Of a DNA stretch of 41,366 bases, positions 17,612-26,743 are shown in pieces. Every line of letters begins with the position of its first letter. Within the stretch, counting starts at the first letter, position 1. The notes below the pieces were generated by a model. That model searched no databases, was not told the DNA's origin, and was given only the letters and a program-made list of their open reading frames with translations. The translations under genes were made by a program, and so were the position numbers. Source of the DNA: Chromatiales bacterium 21-64-14 (GTDB taxonomy: Bacteria; Pseudomonadota; Gammaproteobacteria; 21-64-14); assembly GCA_002255365.1 (NCBI GenBank), contig NCBI01000026.1, positions 1-41,366 on the forward strand, given 5' to 3'.

Positions 17612-17941
17612 CAGGCTGCTCCTGTCGTGGACCAAGACGGATTGCTCGTACGCACAGTCTCCACGTTCCCGAGATCCCTGGGCATAGCCCTCTTCCCAGG
17701 CCGCCCGCGCCGCCTCGGAATGGAACGGGCACGTTTCCCGCTGGCGCGGTGCGCACCGCTCGCCGCCGTGCATCCGCCCGCTGTGGTAGCCGTGGATCCG
17801 CGCGGCCGCAATTACCTGCGCGTGGGCCACATGCCCTAAAATCCCTTCTCTGACCAGCGCCTTGATCGCCTCACATCGCCAGTCGCGTGGGCCTAGGCCC
17901 TCGGGGCACACTTCCTGCCACGGGTTTTTCCGACTGCCCAC
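17420..17941 (-). CDS. RMF (ribosome modulation factor)-like protein, fused in frame to integrase remnant
   Basis: GTG 17941 is chosen for the strong AGGAGG 8 nt upstream; the frame is open to 18004. Residues ~45-95 show an RMF-like pattern: ARIHGYHSGRMHGG, ETCPFHSE, then AARAAWEEGYAQGSRER. Compare E. coli RMF, with its RGYQAG, CPY and W..GW blocks. RMF binds 30S/100S particles in stationary phase and silences ribosomes; this role is inferred. RMF proper is about 55 aa; here it follows a ~45-residue extension (NPWQEVCPEGLGPRDW). No stop ends the RMF part: the frame runs on into the integrase remnant at MNSS. It lies 69 nt downstream of the HD-GYP gene on the same strand. Confidence 0.55.
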   Translation of the reverse strand: MGSRKNPWQEVCPEGLGPRDWRCEAIKALVREGILGHVAHAQVIAAARIHGYHSGRMHGGERCAPRQRETCPFHSEAARAAWEEGYAQGSRERGDCAYEQSVLVHDRSSLMNSSTQAPSPLRQCLIDDMRLLAQALTEDASALCPRREAVGRLSRPRAPQSSTGTQRRRVKSP

Positions 17942-18010
17942 CGCCAATCCCTCCTTTTTGCTACCCTTGCGCGCAAGCGGATGCGCCACACCGACGCCCC
18001 GCACGTCCCG

Positions 18011-19009
18011 CTATTCGGCAGCAGCGGGAGATTCCTTGAACCGCCCGAGCGGGCACCACAGATCCTCGACCGGATAGGGCAACCGGCGCGGGATCGAGTG
18101 CAGCGCCCGCACGATGCGGGTCGCTTCCCGATCCGTCTGCCGCCACGGCGGCTCGTGGTGATAGTCGCCCGTGACCCGTTGGATTGCGCGCACCCGCGGG
18201 CAGTGGGCCGGCACACCCTTGCCCGGACGGCGCACGACCACGGCCGTCTCCCCGTCCGCGAGGACGACGCCCGTGCCGGGCGCATACACTCCGATCCAGC
18301 GCAGCACAAACGCCCCCAGCGCGCGATCGACAGTCGCCGCGCGTGCCAGGAATGCCTCCTGCAGCTCGCCCCCCACCAACGCCGTACGGAAATCCCGACT
18401 CACGGCGAGCGCGCAATAGAGATCCGCCAGCGCCACCACGCGCACCTCCACCGGCAGGTCCGCCCCGCGCAGACCGGCGGGATAGCCGCTGCCGTCGATC
18501 CTCTCGTGGTGGCGGGCGACGATCTGGAGCCAGAGGGGGTCCCGAATCCCGGCCTCGCGCAATTGCCGCGCGCCTTCGGTCGGGTGACCCAGGAGTTGCG
18601 CCCAGCGCTGCGCGTCGACCTCTCCTTTCCACGTCCACAGCTCATCCTGCAGATCGCGGATGGCGAGATTCATCGTGAGCGCAGCGGCCACGAGTGAGCG
18701 CCGCCGCTGCGCCGCCCAGCTCAGGCTCTGCGCCAGCGCCTCGACGAGCAGTGCCGCGTGTACGGAGTGCGCCACCGCATAGCCGTGCTTGTGCACCAAG
18801 CGAATACCGGCAAGGCCCGCGTCGCAGTCGGCCCGGATCAGCGACTCGGCCCCCTGTGCCAAGCGCTCGATGCGCACGGCCAAGTCGCCTTTGCAATCGC
18901 CCAGGCGGAAAGCCATCGAGAGTTCGGTCATGAGCGCGGCCGCACCGACGAAGATCCCGCCCATGGCCTTTCCACCCGCGGCCGCCGAAGGCCGATCACC
19001 GCTGCTCAC
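18011..19009 (-). CDS. HD-GYP-like protein lacking the HD dyad
   Basis: A 332-aa protein. The HD-GYP fold is clear: KHGYAVAHSVHAALLVEALA (first His region), HPTEGARQLREAG, then the diagnostic HHERIDGSGYPAGLRG near residue 171 and VVALADLYCALAVSRDFR. At the position where active c-di-GMP phosphodiesterases have LLHDIGK it reads ALTMNLAIRDL (~residue 114), so the metal-binding His-Asp pair is replaced by Met-Asn. Catalysis is therefore doubtful and a c-di-GMP-binding or scaffold role is more likely. GTG 19009 is used; ATG 18964 is an alternative. It lies 211 nt after the GGDEF-EAL gene and 69 nt before the RMF-like gene. Confidence 0.8.
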   Translation of the reverse strand: MSSGDRPSAAAGGKAMGGIFVGAAALMTELSMAFRLGDCKGDLAVRIERLAQGAESLIRADCDAGLAGIRLVHKHGYAVAHSVHAALLVEALAQSLSWAAQRRRSLVAAALTMNLAIRDLQDELWTWKGEVDAQRWAQLLGHPTEGARQLREAGIRDPLWLQIVARHHERIDGSGYPAGLRGADLPVEVRVVALADLYCALAVSRDFRTALVGGELQEAFLARAATVDRALGAFVLRWIGVYAPGTGVVLADGETAVVVRRPGKGVPAHCPRVRAIQRVTGDYHHEPPWRQTDREATRIVRALHSIPRRLPYPVEDLWCPLGRFKESPAAAE

Positions 19010-19220
19010 CGCTTCCGCCCTCTGGGACGCACACCCCCCCGCTCCGCAGGGGCCGCTTCGCCGAGCGATCTGGGATAGTGGCGCGGCAACGGCCCCTGCC
19101 CGGCGGCGCGCAGCGCCTCACGCCACCTTCGACGCGGCGGTGTCACCGCCGCGCGCGACCCGGGCGAGGCGCCGGTGCGCACCCGGACCCCCCGGTCGGG
19201 CGATGCGTGCGTTGTGACGC

Positions 19221-22200
19221 TCACGCCGCACCTCCCCGCTCCAGCGGCAGGGTCCGCAACCCCCGGAGCAGCTCGTCATAGCGTTCGACGAGGGCGCGCG
19301 CGGTTCCGGCTAACGTCTCGCGCTCGCCCGCGTCCAGGCGCACGACGAGGGCGCGCACCGCCGTGGACAGCGCGCCCTGCTCGGCCACCAGCGCGTGGAA
19401 AGCGGGGTCACTGCCATAGCGCTCGCGTCCTGGGCCGGCCAGCCAATGCCCGAACGGCGAGCGCCTGTGCGTACCGTCGGTTCCGGCACAGCAATCCGGC
19501 GCCGCTGCGCGCAGCCATGGGCAGCAGCCGGACGGATCGGCGGGTCCGCCACTCGCCGCGCGCAGCAGCGCGCACGCCCCGACCCAATCCTGCAGCGCAA
19601 GCGCGAGTACCTCGGCGCGATCGAGCAGCGGGGCCATGGCGCCGCCGTCGACCTGCGCCCAGGGCGCGGGATCCCAGGCATGCAGCCACGCCTCGGCCTG
19701 TTCGGCCGGCATCGGACGCGCGATCCGATAACCCTGCAGCTTCGGGCAGCCGAGGTGGCGCAGCAGCTCGGCCTGGCTGTCGACCTCCACCCCCTCGGCG
19801 ACCAGATCCAGGCCGAGCAGCCGCGCGGTCAGGACCACGCCGCCGACGATCGCCTCCTCGCGCCGTCCCTGCAGCAGCCGGTTCGTGAACGAGCGGTCGA
19901 TCTTGATCCGGTCCACCGGCAGTTCCTGGAGGTAGCTCAGCGAGGCGTACGCGGTGCCGAAGTCATCGAGCACCGTGCGCACACCGCGCGCGCGCGCCGC
20001 TTCCAGCGCGGTAACCGCCGCGGCGCGTCCCTCCAGGTAGGCACTCTCGGTGATCTCGATCAGCAGCCGGGCGCCATCCGCCTCGCGCCCGGCCAGCGTC
20101 GCCTCCAGATCGGCATCGAAGGCCGGATCCGCCAGGTGGCTCGCACCGATGTTGACCGACACGTCCACCGCCAGGCCCACGTTCGACCAGGCCGCGATGC
20201 GCGCAAGCGCCTCCCGGAGCACAAAGCGCCCCAACTCACGCAACAGCCGTGGGTCCCGCTCGACCTGCGGCAGGAATGCGGAGGGCACACGCACGGTGCC
20301 GTCCGGCGCGACCCAGCGCACCAGCGCCTCCACGCCCTCCACCGCGCCGGTGGCCAGACTCAGGATCGGCTGGTAGTAGAGCACCAGCTCGCCGCGCGCC
20401 AGCGCCGGCTCGAACTCCCGGCGCACGCGCCGCGCCGCGTGCACCGCCGTCTCCAACACCGGCTCAAAGCCGACGCACGGCCCCGGCCCCCGCGCGCGCG
20501 CCGCTTCCAGCGCCAGCTCCGCACGGATCATCAATCCCGCAGCGCCGTTCCAGTGCTCGGGCCAGCGCGCCAGCCCCGCCAGGCACGCCACGTGCAGCGC
20601 CTCGCCCCCACTCAGGTTCATCGGCGCTGTCAGCGCCTCCTGGGCCTCGCCCGCCCGCCGCTCGCCCTCTCCGGCCGCGACCCCCGGCAGCATCAGAAAG
20701 AACCGGTCGCCGTCGCCACGCGCCGCGAGCGCCCCGGGCAGAGCGCCGGCCACCGCCTCCAGGCGTGCCGCCGCCTCGCGCAGCACCTCATCGCCGACCC
20801 CGTGCCCAAGTGCCGCGTTGATCTCGCGCAGCTCGTCTACGTAGAACACCAGCAGCACGCCGGGGGCCTCGGCACCATGGGCAGTCTGCAACGCTTGCGC
20901 CAAACACCGGCGGTTCGCGAGCCCGGTCAACTCGTCGTGATTGACGGCGTGCTCCAGGCGCCGGCGCTGTGCCGTCTCCTCCAGCGAGAAGCCGAGATCG
21001 AGCGCCATCTCCTCGAGCAGCGCCCACATCTCCCGGTCCTCCAGCAGCGCATGATCGGCGCACAGCCACAGGACCGCCACGGTGTGCGATCCGCGCCGGA
21101 TCAGCAGCGCGATCTGCGCCGCCCCGCCGAGTACGCGATAAGACGCACAATAGGCCCGCCCGGCGGCGCGCTGCGCACGGCCCGCAGTCACCGCCTGGCA
21201 CGCAAGCGCCTCGGCCGGACCAGCGGCCGCCTCGGCGGTCGCCTCGGCGTCCGTGCCACCGGCCCGCGCCACCCAGCGAACCACCGGATCCGGACGGGCC
21301 GGATCCGGTCGAGCGGATTTCGCTGCTCCGCTTGCCGCGGTGCAACCGCCCTCCACCCAGCCGATGCGCGCCGCCCACACCCCAGCGCGCTCCACCAGCA
21401 GCCGGCAAGTCGCCGCGAACAACGCCTCGGGATCCGGGTGGCGCACAATGAGCTGGTTGGTATCGCTCAGCGCCGCGTACAGATCACGCGCGCGCAGCGT
21501 ACGGGCGCGCTCGGCCGCCACCTCCGCTGCGGCGCGCGATGCGCGGCGCTCGAAGCCGCGCATCGCGCCCTCCGTCGCGAGCACGACCAAACCAAAAAAG
21601 ATCGCGCCCGGCCAGACGATCGCCCACCACTCCGTGCGCAGCGAGGCGCCCGTGGCCCCGGCGCCGAACGCAAGCCCGATATCACCCACCGCCCGCCAGA
21701 CCCGCACCGCTAGACGTTCATCCGCACCCCGCAGCCGCACCGACTGGCCGCGTGGACCGCGCAGGTCAAAAACGTGGGCCGTGCGCGCCGGAAGCCGCGA
21801 CCACAGCGGGTCGAGTGCCGTCAACGGCAGCGCCCCGTAGACCGTGAGCGCACCGACCGTGCGGGTGAGCCACAGCCGCCCCGATCCGTTCCCCGAGGCA
21901 GCCGCGGGCTCCAGCGCCGCCACGCACCCGGCTCCCGCCGCGCAACGCGCCGCGCGTACCGCTTGCGGGGGCTGCGGCCCGAATACGCCGTGCAGCCGCC
22001 CGCTTGGCCCGCGCACCGCCAGCCCTACCCAACCCCGGTGCGCCGCTCGATACGCCGGCGCCGCACCGGGGGCCACCCCGAACCCCGCAACCGCCTCGCC
22101 GAGCTGATGCAGCCGCGCCCCGATTACCACGCCCGTCCCCGCCGCGGCGAGGTCGGCGAGATGACCGAGGGACACCGTGCGCTGATGTACCAGGGTGTAC

Positions 22201-22391
22201 CACGAGTACGAAGCGGAAAAGGCCGCAAACCCCACGAGCAACGCATACACCAGCACGCGCACATCCCGCAAGGGGCCGCGCCCCGCGAGGGACCGCACCC
22301 CGGCAAGGGGCCGTACTCCCGCGGGGCGTGAGACTTTTGTACTGGGGTCGGGATCGCTCCCGCCGTTAGTGCTGGGGTTGGTGTCGATCAC
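19221..22391 (-). CDS. Membrane GGDEF(degenerate)-EAL protein with CZB-like C-terminus
   Basis: A 1056-aa c-di-GMP signalling protein. Two TM helices (~45-65 and ~248-268, [20 protein letters not shown]) bracket a periplasmic sensor. A GAF-like region (~310-460) precedes GGDEF ([11 protein letters not shown] at ~484), whose active site reads [12 protein letters not shown] instead of GGDEF, so it is unlikely to make c-di-GMP. The EAL domain (~660-905) keeps its catalytic set: [44 protein letters not shown]. It should hydrolyse c-di-GMP. Residues ~915-1050 ([20 protein letters not shown]) resemble a CZB-type zinc-sensing tail, but the usual H..LH is EQGALS. GTG 22391 overlaps the MCP stop (GTGA). 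Confidence 0.88.
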   Translation of the reverse strand: MIDTNPSTNGGSDPDPSTKVSRPAGVRPLAGVRSLAGRGPLRDVRVLVYALLVGFAAFSASYSWYTLVHQRTVSLGHLADLAAAGTGVVIGARLHQLGEAVAGFGVAPGAAPAYRAAHRGWVGLAVRGPSGRLHGVFGPQPPQAVRAARCAAGAGCVAALEPAAASGNGSGRLWLTRTVGALTVYGALPLTALDPLWSRLPARTAHVFDLRGPRGQSVRLRGADERLAVRVWRAVGDIGLAFGAGATGASLRTEWWAIVWPGAIFFGLVVLATEGAMRGFERRASRAAAEVAAERARTLRARDLYAALSDTNQLIVRHPDPEALFAATCRLLVERAGVWAARIGWVEGGCTAASGAAKSARPDPARPDPVVRWVARAGGTDAEATAEAAAGPAEALACQAVTAGRAQRAAGRAYCASYRVLGGAAQIALLIRRGSHTVAVLWLCADHALLEDREMWALLEEMALDLGFSLEETAQRRRLEHAVNHDELTGLANRRCLAQALQTAHGAEAPGVLLVFYVDELREINAALGHGVGDEVLREAAARLEAVAGALPGALAARGDGDRFFLMLPGVAAGEGERRAGEAQEALTAPMNLSGGEALHVACLAGLARWPEHWNGAAGLMIRAELALEAARARGPGPCVGFEPVLETAVHAARRVRREFEPALARGELVLYYQPILSLATGAVEGVEALVRWVAPDGTVRVPSAFLPQVERDPRLLRELGRFVLREALARIAAWSNVGLAVDVSVNIGASHLADPAFDADLEATLAGREADGARLLIEITESAYLEGRAAAVTALEAARARGVRTVLDDFGTAYASLSYLQELPVDRIKIDRSFTNRLLQGRREEAIVGGVVLTARLLGLDLVAEGVEVDSQAELLRHLGCPKLQGYRIARPMPAEQAEAWLHAWDPAPWAQVDGGAMAPLLDRAEVLALALQDWVGACALLRAASGGPADPSGCCPWLRAAAPDCCAGTDGTHRRSPFGHWLAGPGRERYGSDPAFHALVAEQGALSTAVRALVVRLDAGERETLAGTARALVERYDELLRGLRTLPLERGGAA

Positions 22392-23740
22392 GCCCGCCCT
22401 TCACCCCCTCCCAACCGGAACCGCCCCGTGCGCTCGGCCAGCTCTGCGGCTAACGCCTCCAGCCGCTCGCCCCACTCGCGCACTTCGCCCGCTGCCTGCT
22501 CGCTGCCGCGCCCGCCCTCGGCGATCGCCACCACATTGCGGTCGATCTCCGCGGCCACCGCGCTCTGCTCCTCAGCCGCGCTCGCGATCTGCGCCGCCAA
22601 GTCCGAGATCGTTCCCACCGCGCCGCTGATCTCCGCCAGCGCCTCGGCCGAGCGTTCCACCTGCCCCTCGCCCACGCCCGCCGCGGTGTCCGCCTCCTGC
22701 ATCGCCGCCACCGCATCCAACGCGCCCCCCTGGATGCGATCGACCGCCTCGCGGATGCGCTCGGTCGAGGCGCGCGTCTGCTGCGAGAGCGAACGCACCT
22801 CCTCCGCGACCACCGAGAATCCGCGCCCATACTCGCCCGCCCGCGCCGCCTCGATCGCCGCGTTGAGCGCCAGCAGGTTGGTCTGGTCCGCAAGACCGGC
22901 GATGATCTCCAGTACCCCGCCGATTTCTCCGGCCGCCGTCTGCAACCGCCCCATCACTTCTCCGCCCGTACGCAGCTTACCCATCAGTGCCTCGATTCCC
23001 CCCATCGCCTCGCTCGCCACCATCGCCCCCGAGGTCGCCAATTCCTTGCCCTGGCGCGCCGACTCCGCGGTCGTGTGCGTGTTGCGTGCCACCTCCTGCA
23101 CCGAGGCGGCCATCTCGTTCATCGCCGTGGCCACCTGGTCGGTCTGCAGCCGCTGCCCCGAGATCGCCTCCAACGCGCGCCCCGCCGTGGCGCGCAGCTC
23201 ACTTGCCGCCTTGCCCAGCTCCGCCGCATTCGCCGCCACCTCCCCGATCAGCGCCCCGAGCCCAGTGCGCAACCGCTCGGCCGCCTGCGCCACCGTACCG
23301 AACTCGTCCGCCCCTTGCCGGGTGCCAACCCCGCCCGCGCGCACCGCTACACTGAAGTCGCCCGCCGCCAGCCGCTCCAGATCTTCCACCAACGCTTGTG
23401 CCGGAGCCACGATGCCGCGTCGCGAGAGCACCAGAAAGAACGCAAAGGCCACCGCCACCGAGGCCGCCATCAGCGCCAGCGCCACCGCCAGGTCCCGGTC
23501 GGCTTGTACGACCGTCCGGTCGATGCGGGCGCCCAGATCACGCGCCCGCAATGCGTGCGCGCCGGCCCGGTGCACAGTACCAACCTCAACTGCCACCTCC
23601 CGGCGCACGCCGGCACCCAACCGCCCCAGGTCCGCATGGATCCACCACAGGCCAGTCAGGGCGCTCGCCAGCAGCAGCGCCGTGCCGCCGCCGGTAATCA
23701 ACAATAGTTTGCGAAACAGACTCCAACGAAACCAACGCAT
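22388..23740 (-). CDS. Methyl-accepting chemotaxis protein
   Basis: A 450-aa chemoreceptor. ATG 23740 follows GGGAGG; a longer frame to 23827 lacks a site. TM1 ([20 protein letters not shown]) and TM2 ([20 protein letters not shown]) enclose a short periplasmic domain of about 55 residues. HAMP follows ([16 protein letters not shown]), then the MA signalling domain with the hairpin tip [20 protein letters not shown] and [19 protein letters not shown]. The receptor is short and ends in a plain coiled coil without a CheR-docking pentapeptide. It is first of the minus-strand operon and overlaps the GGDEF-EAL gene. The ligand is unknown. No che genes occur here, so it may act through a chromosomal or alternative pathway. 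Confidence 0.92.
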   Translation of the reverse strand: MRWFRWSLFRKLLLITGGGTALLLASALTGLWWIHADLGRLGAGVRREVAVEVGTVHRAGAHALRARDLGARIDRTVVQADRDLAVALALMAASVAVAFAFFLVLSRRGIVAPAQALVEDLERLAAGDFSVAVRAGGVGTRQGADEFGTVAQAAERLRTGLGALIGEVAANAAELGKAASELRATAGRALEAISGQRLQTDQVATAMNEMAASVQEVARNTHTTAESARQGKELATSGAMVASEAMGGIEALMGKLRTGGEVMGRLQTAAGEIGGVLEIIAGLADQTNLLALNAAIEAARAGEYGRGFSVVAEEVRSLSQQTRASTERIREAVDRIQGGALDAVAAMQEADTAAGVGEGQVERSAEALAEISGAVGTISDLAAQIASAAEEQSAVAAEIDRNVVAIAEGGRGSEQAAGEVREWGERLEALAAELAERTGRFRLGGGEGRA

Positions 23741-23997
23741 GGCCGATACCTCCCGGACAGTGCTCGGCGCCGCCGGGGACCCGGAATCTCGGACGAGGCA
23801 GCGCGCGGCAGCCGGTTTATCGGCCAAGCAGGCGAGATTCTACATACGATAGCTCACGCCACGACGAAAAGCCGACCATCAATCCGGCATCTGGAACCAG
23901 TCCAGGTCCAAGCAGGGAAAGGACGGGATACAGGACCCGGATCTGGACCGCAGCGCCGCGAGTTGAAAAGGCCGGGGACGGCATTTTCAACTTCCTT

Positions 23998-24580
23998 TCA
24001 AGGCAACAAGTGGTGGATCGTGCGCACGAGCCTCCGCGTACCGCGGCTGAACAAGCGCCTGCCGAGCCAGGTGTTCACGGCGCGCCGGTGCACCTGGGCT
24101 AGCGTCGGATAGGCATGGATGGTGACGCTGATCGTACCGAGACGCGCGCCGGTAGTCATCGCTAGGGCCAGTTCGTGGAGCAGTTCGCCGCCGCGCGGTC
24201 CAAGGACGGAGGCCCCCAGCAACCGGTCGCGGTAGGCGACGAGCTTCACCAGTCCAGCACACTCGCCCTCGGTGATCGCGCGATCAACATCGCGGAACGG
24301 AAAACGCGGCACGTCGGGTTCGATGCCGCATTCCCGCGCCTGCGCCTCGGTCATCCCGATGTGCGCCAGCTCGGGATCTGTGAAGGTGAACCGCGGGACG
24401 ATGCGATAGTTGGTCCGGTTGGGGACGCGGAACACGGCGTTCGCGATCACGATACCGGCCTGATACTCGGTTCGGCCCACCAGGGCACAGCAATCGTACT
24501 GGCGATACCCGGCCCCGGCCGTGAGCGCCCGCACACGGATCACCCGTGCCTCGCGCCCGATCGTGGCTGCCGCGCTTACC
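23998..24580 (-). pseudogene. C-terminal fragment of a pyridine nucleotide-disulfide oxidoreductase (MerA/Lpd-like)
   Basis: The dimerisation domain of the mercuric reductase/lipoamide dehydrogenase family is complete: RIVPRFTFTDPELAHIGMTE, AITEGECAGLVKLVAYRDRL, LLGASVLGPRGGELLHELAL and ISVTIHAYPTLAQVHRR. It includes the His (in IHAYPT) that assists the active-site thiol. Before it, YQAGIVIANAVFRVPN matches the end of the FAD/NAD domain, but the sequence upstream is scrambled and the FAD- and NAD-binding folds and the redox CxxxxC are missing. An ATG at 24543 opens a 181-aa frame that cannot be an enzyme alone. 24581-24856 shows no gene. Confidence 0.75.
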
Positions 24581-24856
24581 GGTGACCGCGTGGGGCGAGC
24601 AGCTTGGGCACCTTATCGCTGGTACTGATTCCAGCACCACTCTCACATGGGTCGCGGCCCCGCTCAACGCGGGCTCAAGCCTCGCCATTGCGAACCACCA
24701 GCCCGCCCCGCCGGCACCTGTGCTAGACCTCCACCGGTGGCCGGGCACGCACCCACCCGACCCTACTGCCCGAAGACATGGACATCGCCGAATCCCTTTC
24801 CAACCCGCGGCGGTGCCGCCGTGGTGGTTTTGAGGTTACTAACCGTCCCTCCCAGG

Positions 24857-25084
24857 TCACAATCCGGCCATCGTTGCCGCCGGATCCTGTTGCCGGACCC
24901 GTTCGAGGATGGCCCGCGAGCGGATCGCCTCTGGGCGGTACGCCACGATGACTGCATGGGGCATCATCCGGCTAAAGTGCACCGATACGACGCCATCGTA
25001 GGTACTCAGATCCTCTTCCATCCTTGCGCGCTGATCTCCGGACAAATCTAGAGGCACATGAATTAGAATATCCGCGATATTCAT
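24857..25084 (-). CDS. Small protein (75 aa), ferredoxin/HMA-like fold suspected
   Basis: Begins MNIADILIHVPLDLSGDQRA at ATG 25084, directly after AAGGAGG. The strand-helix-strand-strand-helix layout (ILIHVPLDL, RARMEEDLSTYDGVVSVHFS, AVIVAYRPE, SRAILERVRQQD) resembles the heavy-metal-associated fold, but the CxxC metal site is absent. It is transcribed divergently from the ArsR-rhodanese gene, sharing a 100-bp control region, so it is probably a target of that regulator. The function is unknown; a sulfur- or metal-relay partner is a guess. Confidence 0.6.
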   Translation of the reverse strand: MNIADILIHVPLDLSGDQRARMEEDLSTYDGVVSVHFSRMMPHAVIVAYRPEAIRSRAILERVRQQDPAATMAGL

Positions 25085-25142
25085 CTCCGCCTCCTTCGGT
25101 CGGAGGAGCGGGCATTGACCCGCCGTCCTGACCGTTCTAGTA

Positions 25143-25160
25143 TTCAACTTCTAAATTGAA
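25143..25160. promoter_or_regulatory. Probable ArsR operator in the divergent promoter
   Basis: The imperfect palindrome TTCAACTTC-TAAATTGAA (7 of 9 pairs) lies in an AT-rich island between the divergent small-protein and ArsR-rhodanese genes. A related, perfect palindrome sits upstream of the inverted arsR copy, in an equivalent position relative to its ATG. Confidence 0.55.
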
Positions 25161-25185
25161 ATTAATATTACAGGAAACCGCCCCC

Positions 25186-25842
25186 ATGTCAACCGCTTCC
25201 CTCAAACACCGCCTGTTCTCGGAGCTGGCCCGGGTCGCCAAGGCCCTGTCCCACGGCAATCGGCTGGAACTGTTGGAATTTCTGGCCCAGGGCCCGCGCA
25301 GTGTCGAGTCTCTTGCCGCTGTTTCAGGGCTGTCCGTGGCCAACACCTCCCAGCATTTGCAACAGCTGCGCCAGGCCGGGCTGGTTGAGGCCCGCCGTGA
25401 CGGCCAGTATGTCTACTACCGTCTTACCGGCGACGATGTGGTCGGCCTGCTCACGGTTCTGCGCACCGTCGCCGGGCGCCATGTGGCGGAGGTGGATCGT
25501 CTGGTGGAGACCTACCTGCGCGTGCGCGACCGCCTGGAACCGATCCTGCGCGAGGAACTGCTGGAGCGGGCGCGCCAGGGGTTGGTCACCGTCCTCGACG
25601 TGCGCCCGCCCGAGGAGTACGCAGCCGGCCACCTCGCGGGGGCGCGCAACGTCCCTCTCGAGGAGCTCGAGAGGCTTCTCGCCAGCCTCGATCCGGATCA
25701 GGAGATCGTCGCCTACTGCCGCGGACCGCACTGCGTACTGGCCTACGAGGCCGTCGCCCGCCTGCGTGCGCACGGCCTGCGCGCCCGCCGCCTGCAGGAC
25801 GGTTTCCCCGAGTGGCGCGCCGCAGGTCTGCCGGTGGAGTAA
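25186..25842 (+). CDS. ArsR-family repressor fused to a rhodanese domain
   Basis: A 218-aa protein. Residues 1-95 form a winged helix (LARVAKALSHGNRLELLEFL; recognition region VESLAAVSGLSVANTSQHLQ; wing GQYVYYRL). Residues ~125-218 form a rhodanese (TVLDVRPPEEYAAGHLAGAR) with active-site loop CRGPHC and DGFPEWRAAGLPVE. Known ArsR-rhodanese fusions carry a persulfide on the rhodanese Cys, so the likely signal is a sulfur species rather than a metal; that is inferred. The ATG at 25186 is used. The gene is intact, unlike its partial inverted copy 1.4 kb away, so it probably controls both palindromic operators. Confidence 0.9.
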   Translation: MSTASLKHRLFSELARVAKALSHGNRLELLEFLAQGPRSVESLAAVSGLSVANTSQHLQQLRQAGLVEARRDGQYVYYRLTGDDVVGLLTVLRTVAGRHVAEVDRLVETYLRVRDRLEPILREELLERARQGLVTVLDVRPPEEYAAGHLAGARNVPLEELERLLASLDPDQEIVAYCRGPHCVLAYEAVARLRAHGLRARRLQDGFPEWRAAGLPVE

Positions 25843-25849
25843 ACCCACA

Positions 25850-26472
25850 AGTGGCGACTGGGCCGCGCTCGTGCTGCTGGCCGGGTTCCTCGCGTGGCGC
25901 ATGCTGCGGTCGCTGCACATCTTCGTGAACGGCAAACACTTCAAACGCTCGATCCCGAGCGCCCGGCAGTGCGGCACCTGCCTTCAGGCCAACTATCGCG
26001 GGTGGCGTACCACCGTGCATGCCCATGCCTGGACCGATCCCTATTTTCGAGCCGACTGGCGCTACGCGGCCCGCGAACAGATCTGCCGCAATTGCCATAC
26101 ACCGCTCGACCGGCGCAGCCCCAGCACGAGGACGTCACCAGCGCGGTTTGCCACCTGCGCGACGGCAAGATCCTCGACCCCTGCGGGCCGAAGCAGATAC
26201 GTGCACCGCGCCTGGGGCGGAACCGGTACTGCGCGTCGGTACCGCGCGGCTCGCCCGGAACCAGGTGGGACTGTTCGAACCACTGGTGGTGGCGGGCGAT
26301 CCGCGGGACCCCGGAACGTCGGCGGGCGGCGATCTACCGGCAGCGGATGGCGGCGCGTCTGTCCGCCGACTCGCCGGTTGCGACCTGCGCGCGCCTCGCG
26401 CTGGCGCTCGACCCGGCCGGGCTGCACGGGTTCGACGTCTCGAGCCGCGCCACCGAGCCGGGCGCGGCCTGA
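25850..26472 (+). pseudogene. Decayed paralogue of the multiheme cytochrome
   Basis: One frame gives LLAGFLAWRMLRSLHIFVNG, then RQCGTCLQANYRGWRTT and AWTDPYFRADWRYAAREQIC with CRNCHTPLDR. These match the N-terminus of the intact cytochrome gene at 30026 almost block for block. The first haem motif has become CGTCL, losing its axial His. The frame then shifts: DVTSAVCHLRDGKILDP corresponds to the third haem region but lacks its first Cys. The remainder to the stop at 26470 (RQRMAARLSADSPVATCARL) is not recognisable as cytochrome. It lies right after the ArsR-rhodanese gene. Confidence 0.75.
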
Positions 26473-26540
26473 ACGGACGCGGCCGGGTCCCCCGATCGAT
26501 CCGTTGCTCCGTCGTCGTTCCCCCGAGCGGGCTCGGAGCG

Positions 26541-26642
26541 AGAAATTCCAACAGTTCCAGCCGATTGCCGTGGGACAGGGCCTTGGCGACCCGGGCCAGC
26601 CAGCTCCAAGAACAGGCGGTGTTTGAGGGGGGCAGTTGACAT
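26541..26642 (-). pseudogene. Inverted partial copy of the ArsR-rhodanese gene 5' end
   Basis: Reverse-complemented, this stretch matches 25186-25283 with four substitutions and one 4-bp insertion over 98 nt. It encodes MSTAPLKHRLFLELA, then shifts because CCAG is duplicated (26596-26603, plus strand). Beyond 26541 the similarity ends. The upstream homology continues into its operator, so the copied block included the control region. The product would be a short nonsense peptide. Confidence 0.85.
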
Positions 26643-26665
26643 AGCGGGGACTTCCTGAAATATTA

Positions 26666-26679
26666 TACTCAATTGAGTA
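26666..26679. promoter_or_regulatory. Perfect 14-bp palindromic operator (ArsR type)
   Basis: TACTCAATTGAGTA lies in an AT-rich segment between the broken arsR copy (minus) and the fatty acid hydroxylase gene (plus). Its place relative to the arsR-copy ATG matches the operator of the intact copy. Binding by the intact ArsR-rhodanese protein is inferred. Confidence 0.55.
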
Positions 26680-26743
26680 ATTTAATATATGAGTGATTAG
26701 GAGGGGCAGATCAATCCCTCTGCTACCCTTCAGGAGTCTGCGC

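Noticed and set aside
19395..21713. 772-aa plus-strand frame across the GGDEF-EAL gene
   Set aside because: Antisense shadow. It is Arg/Pro/Gln-rich with no domain, while the minus strand has full EAL motifs.
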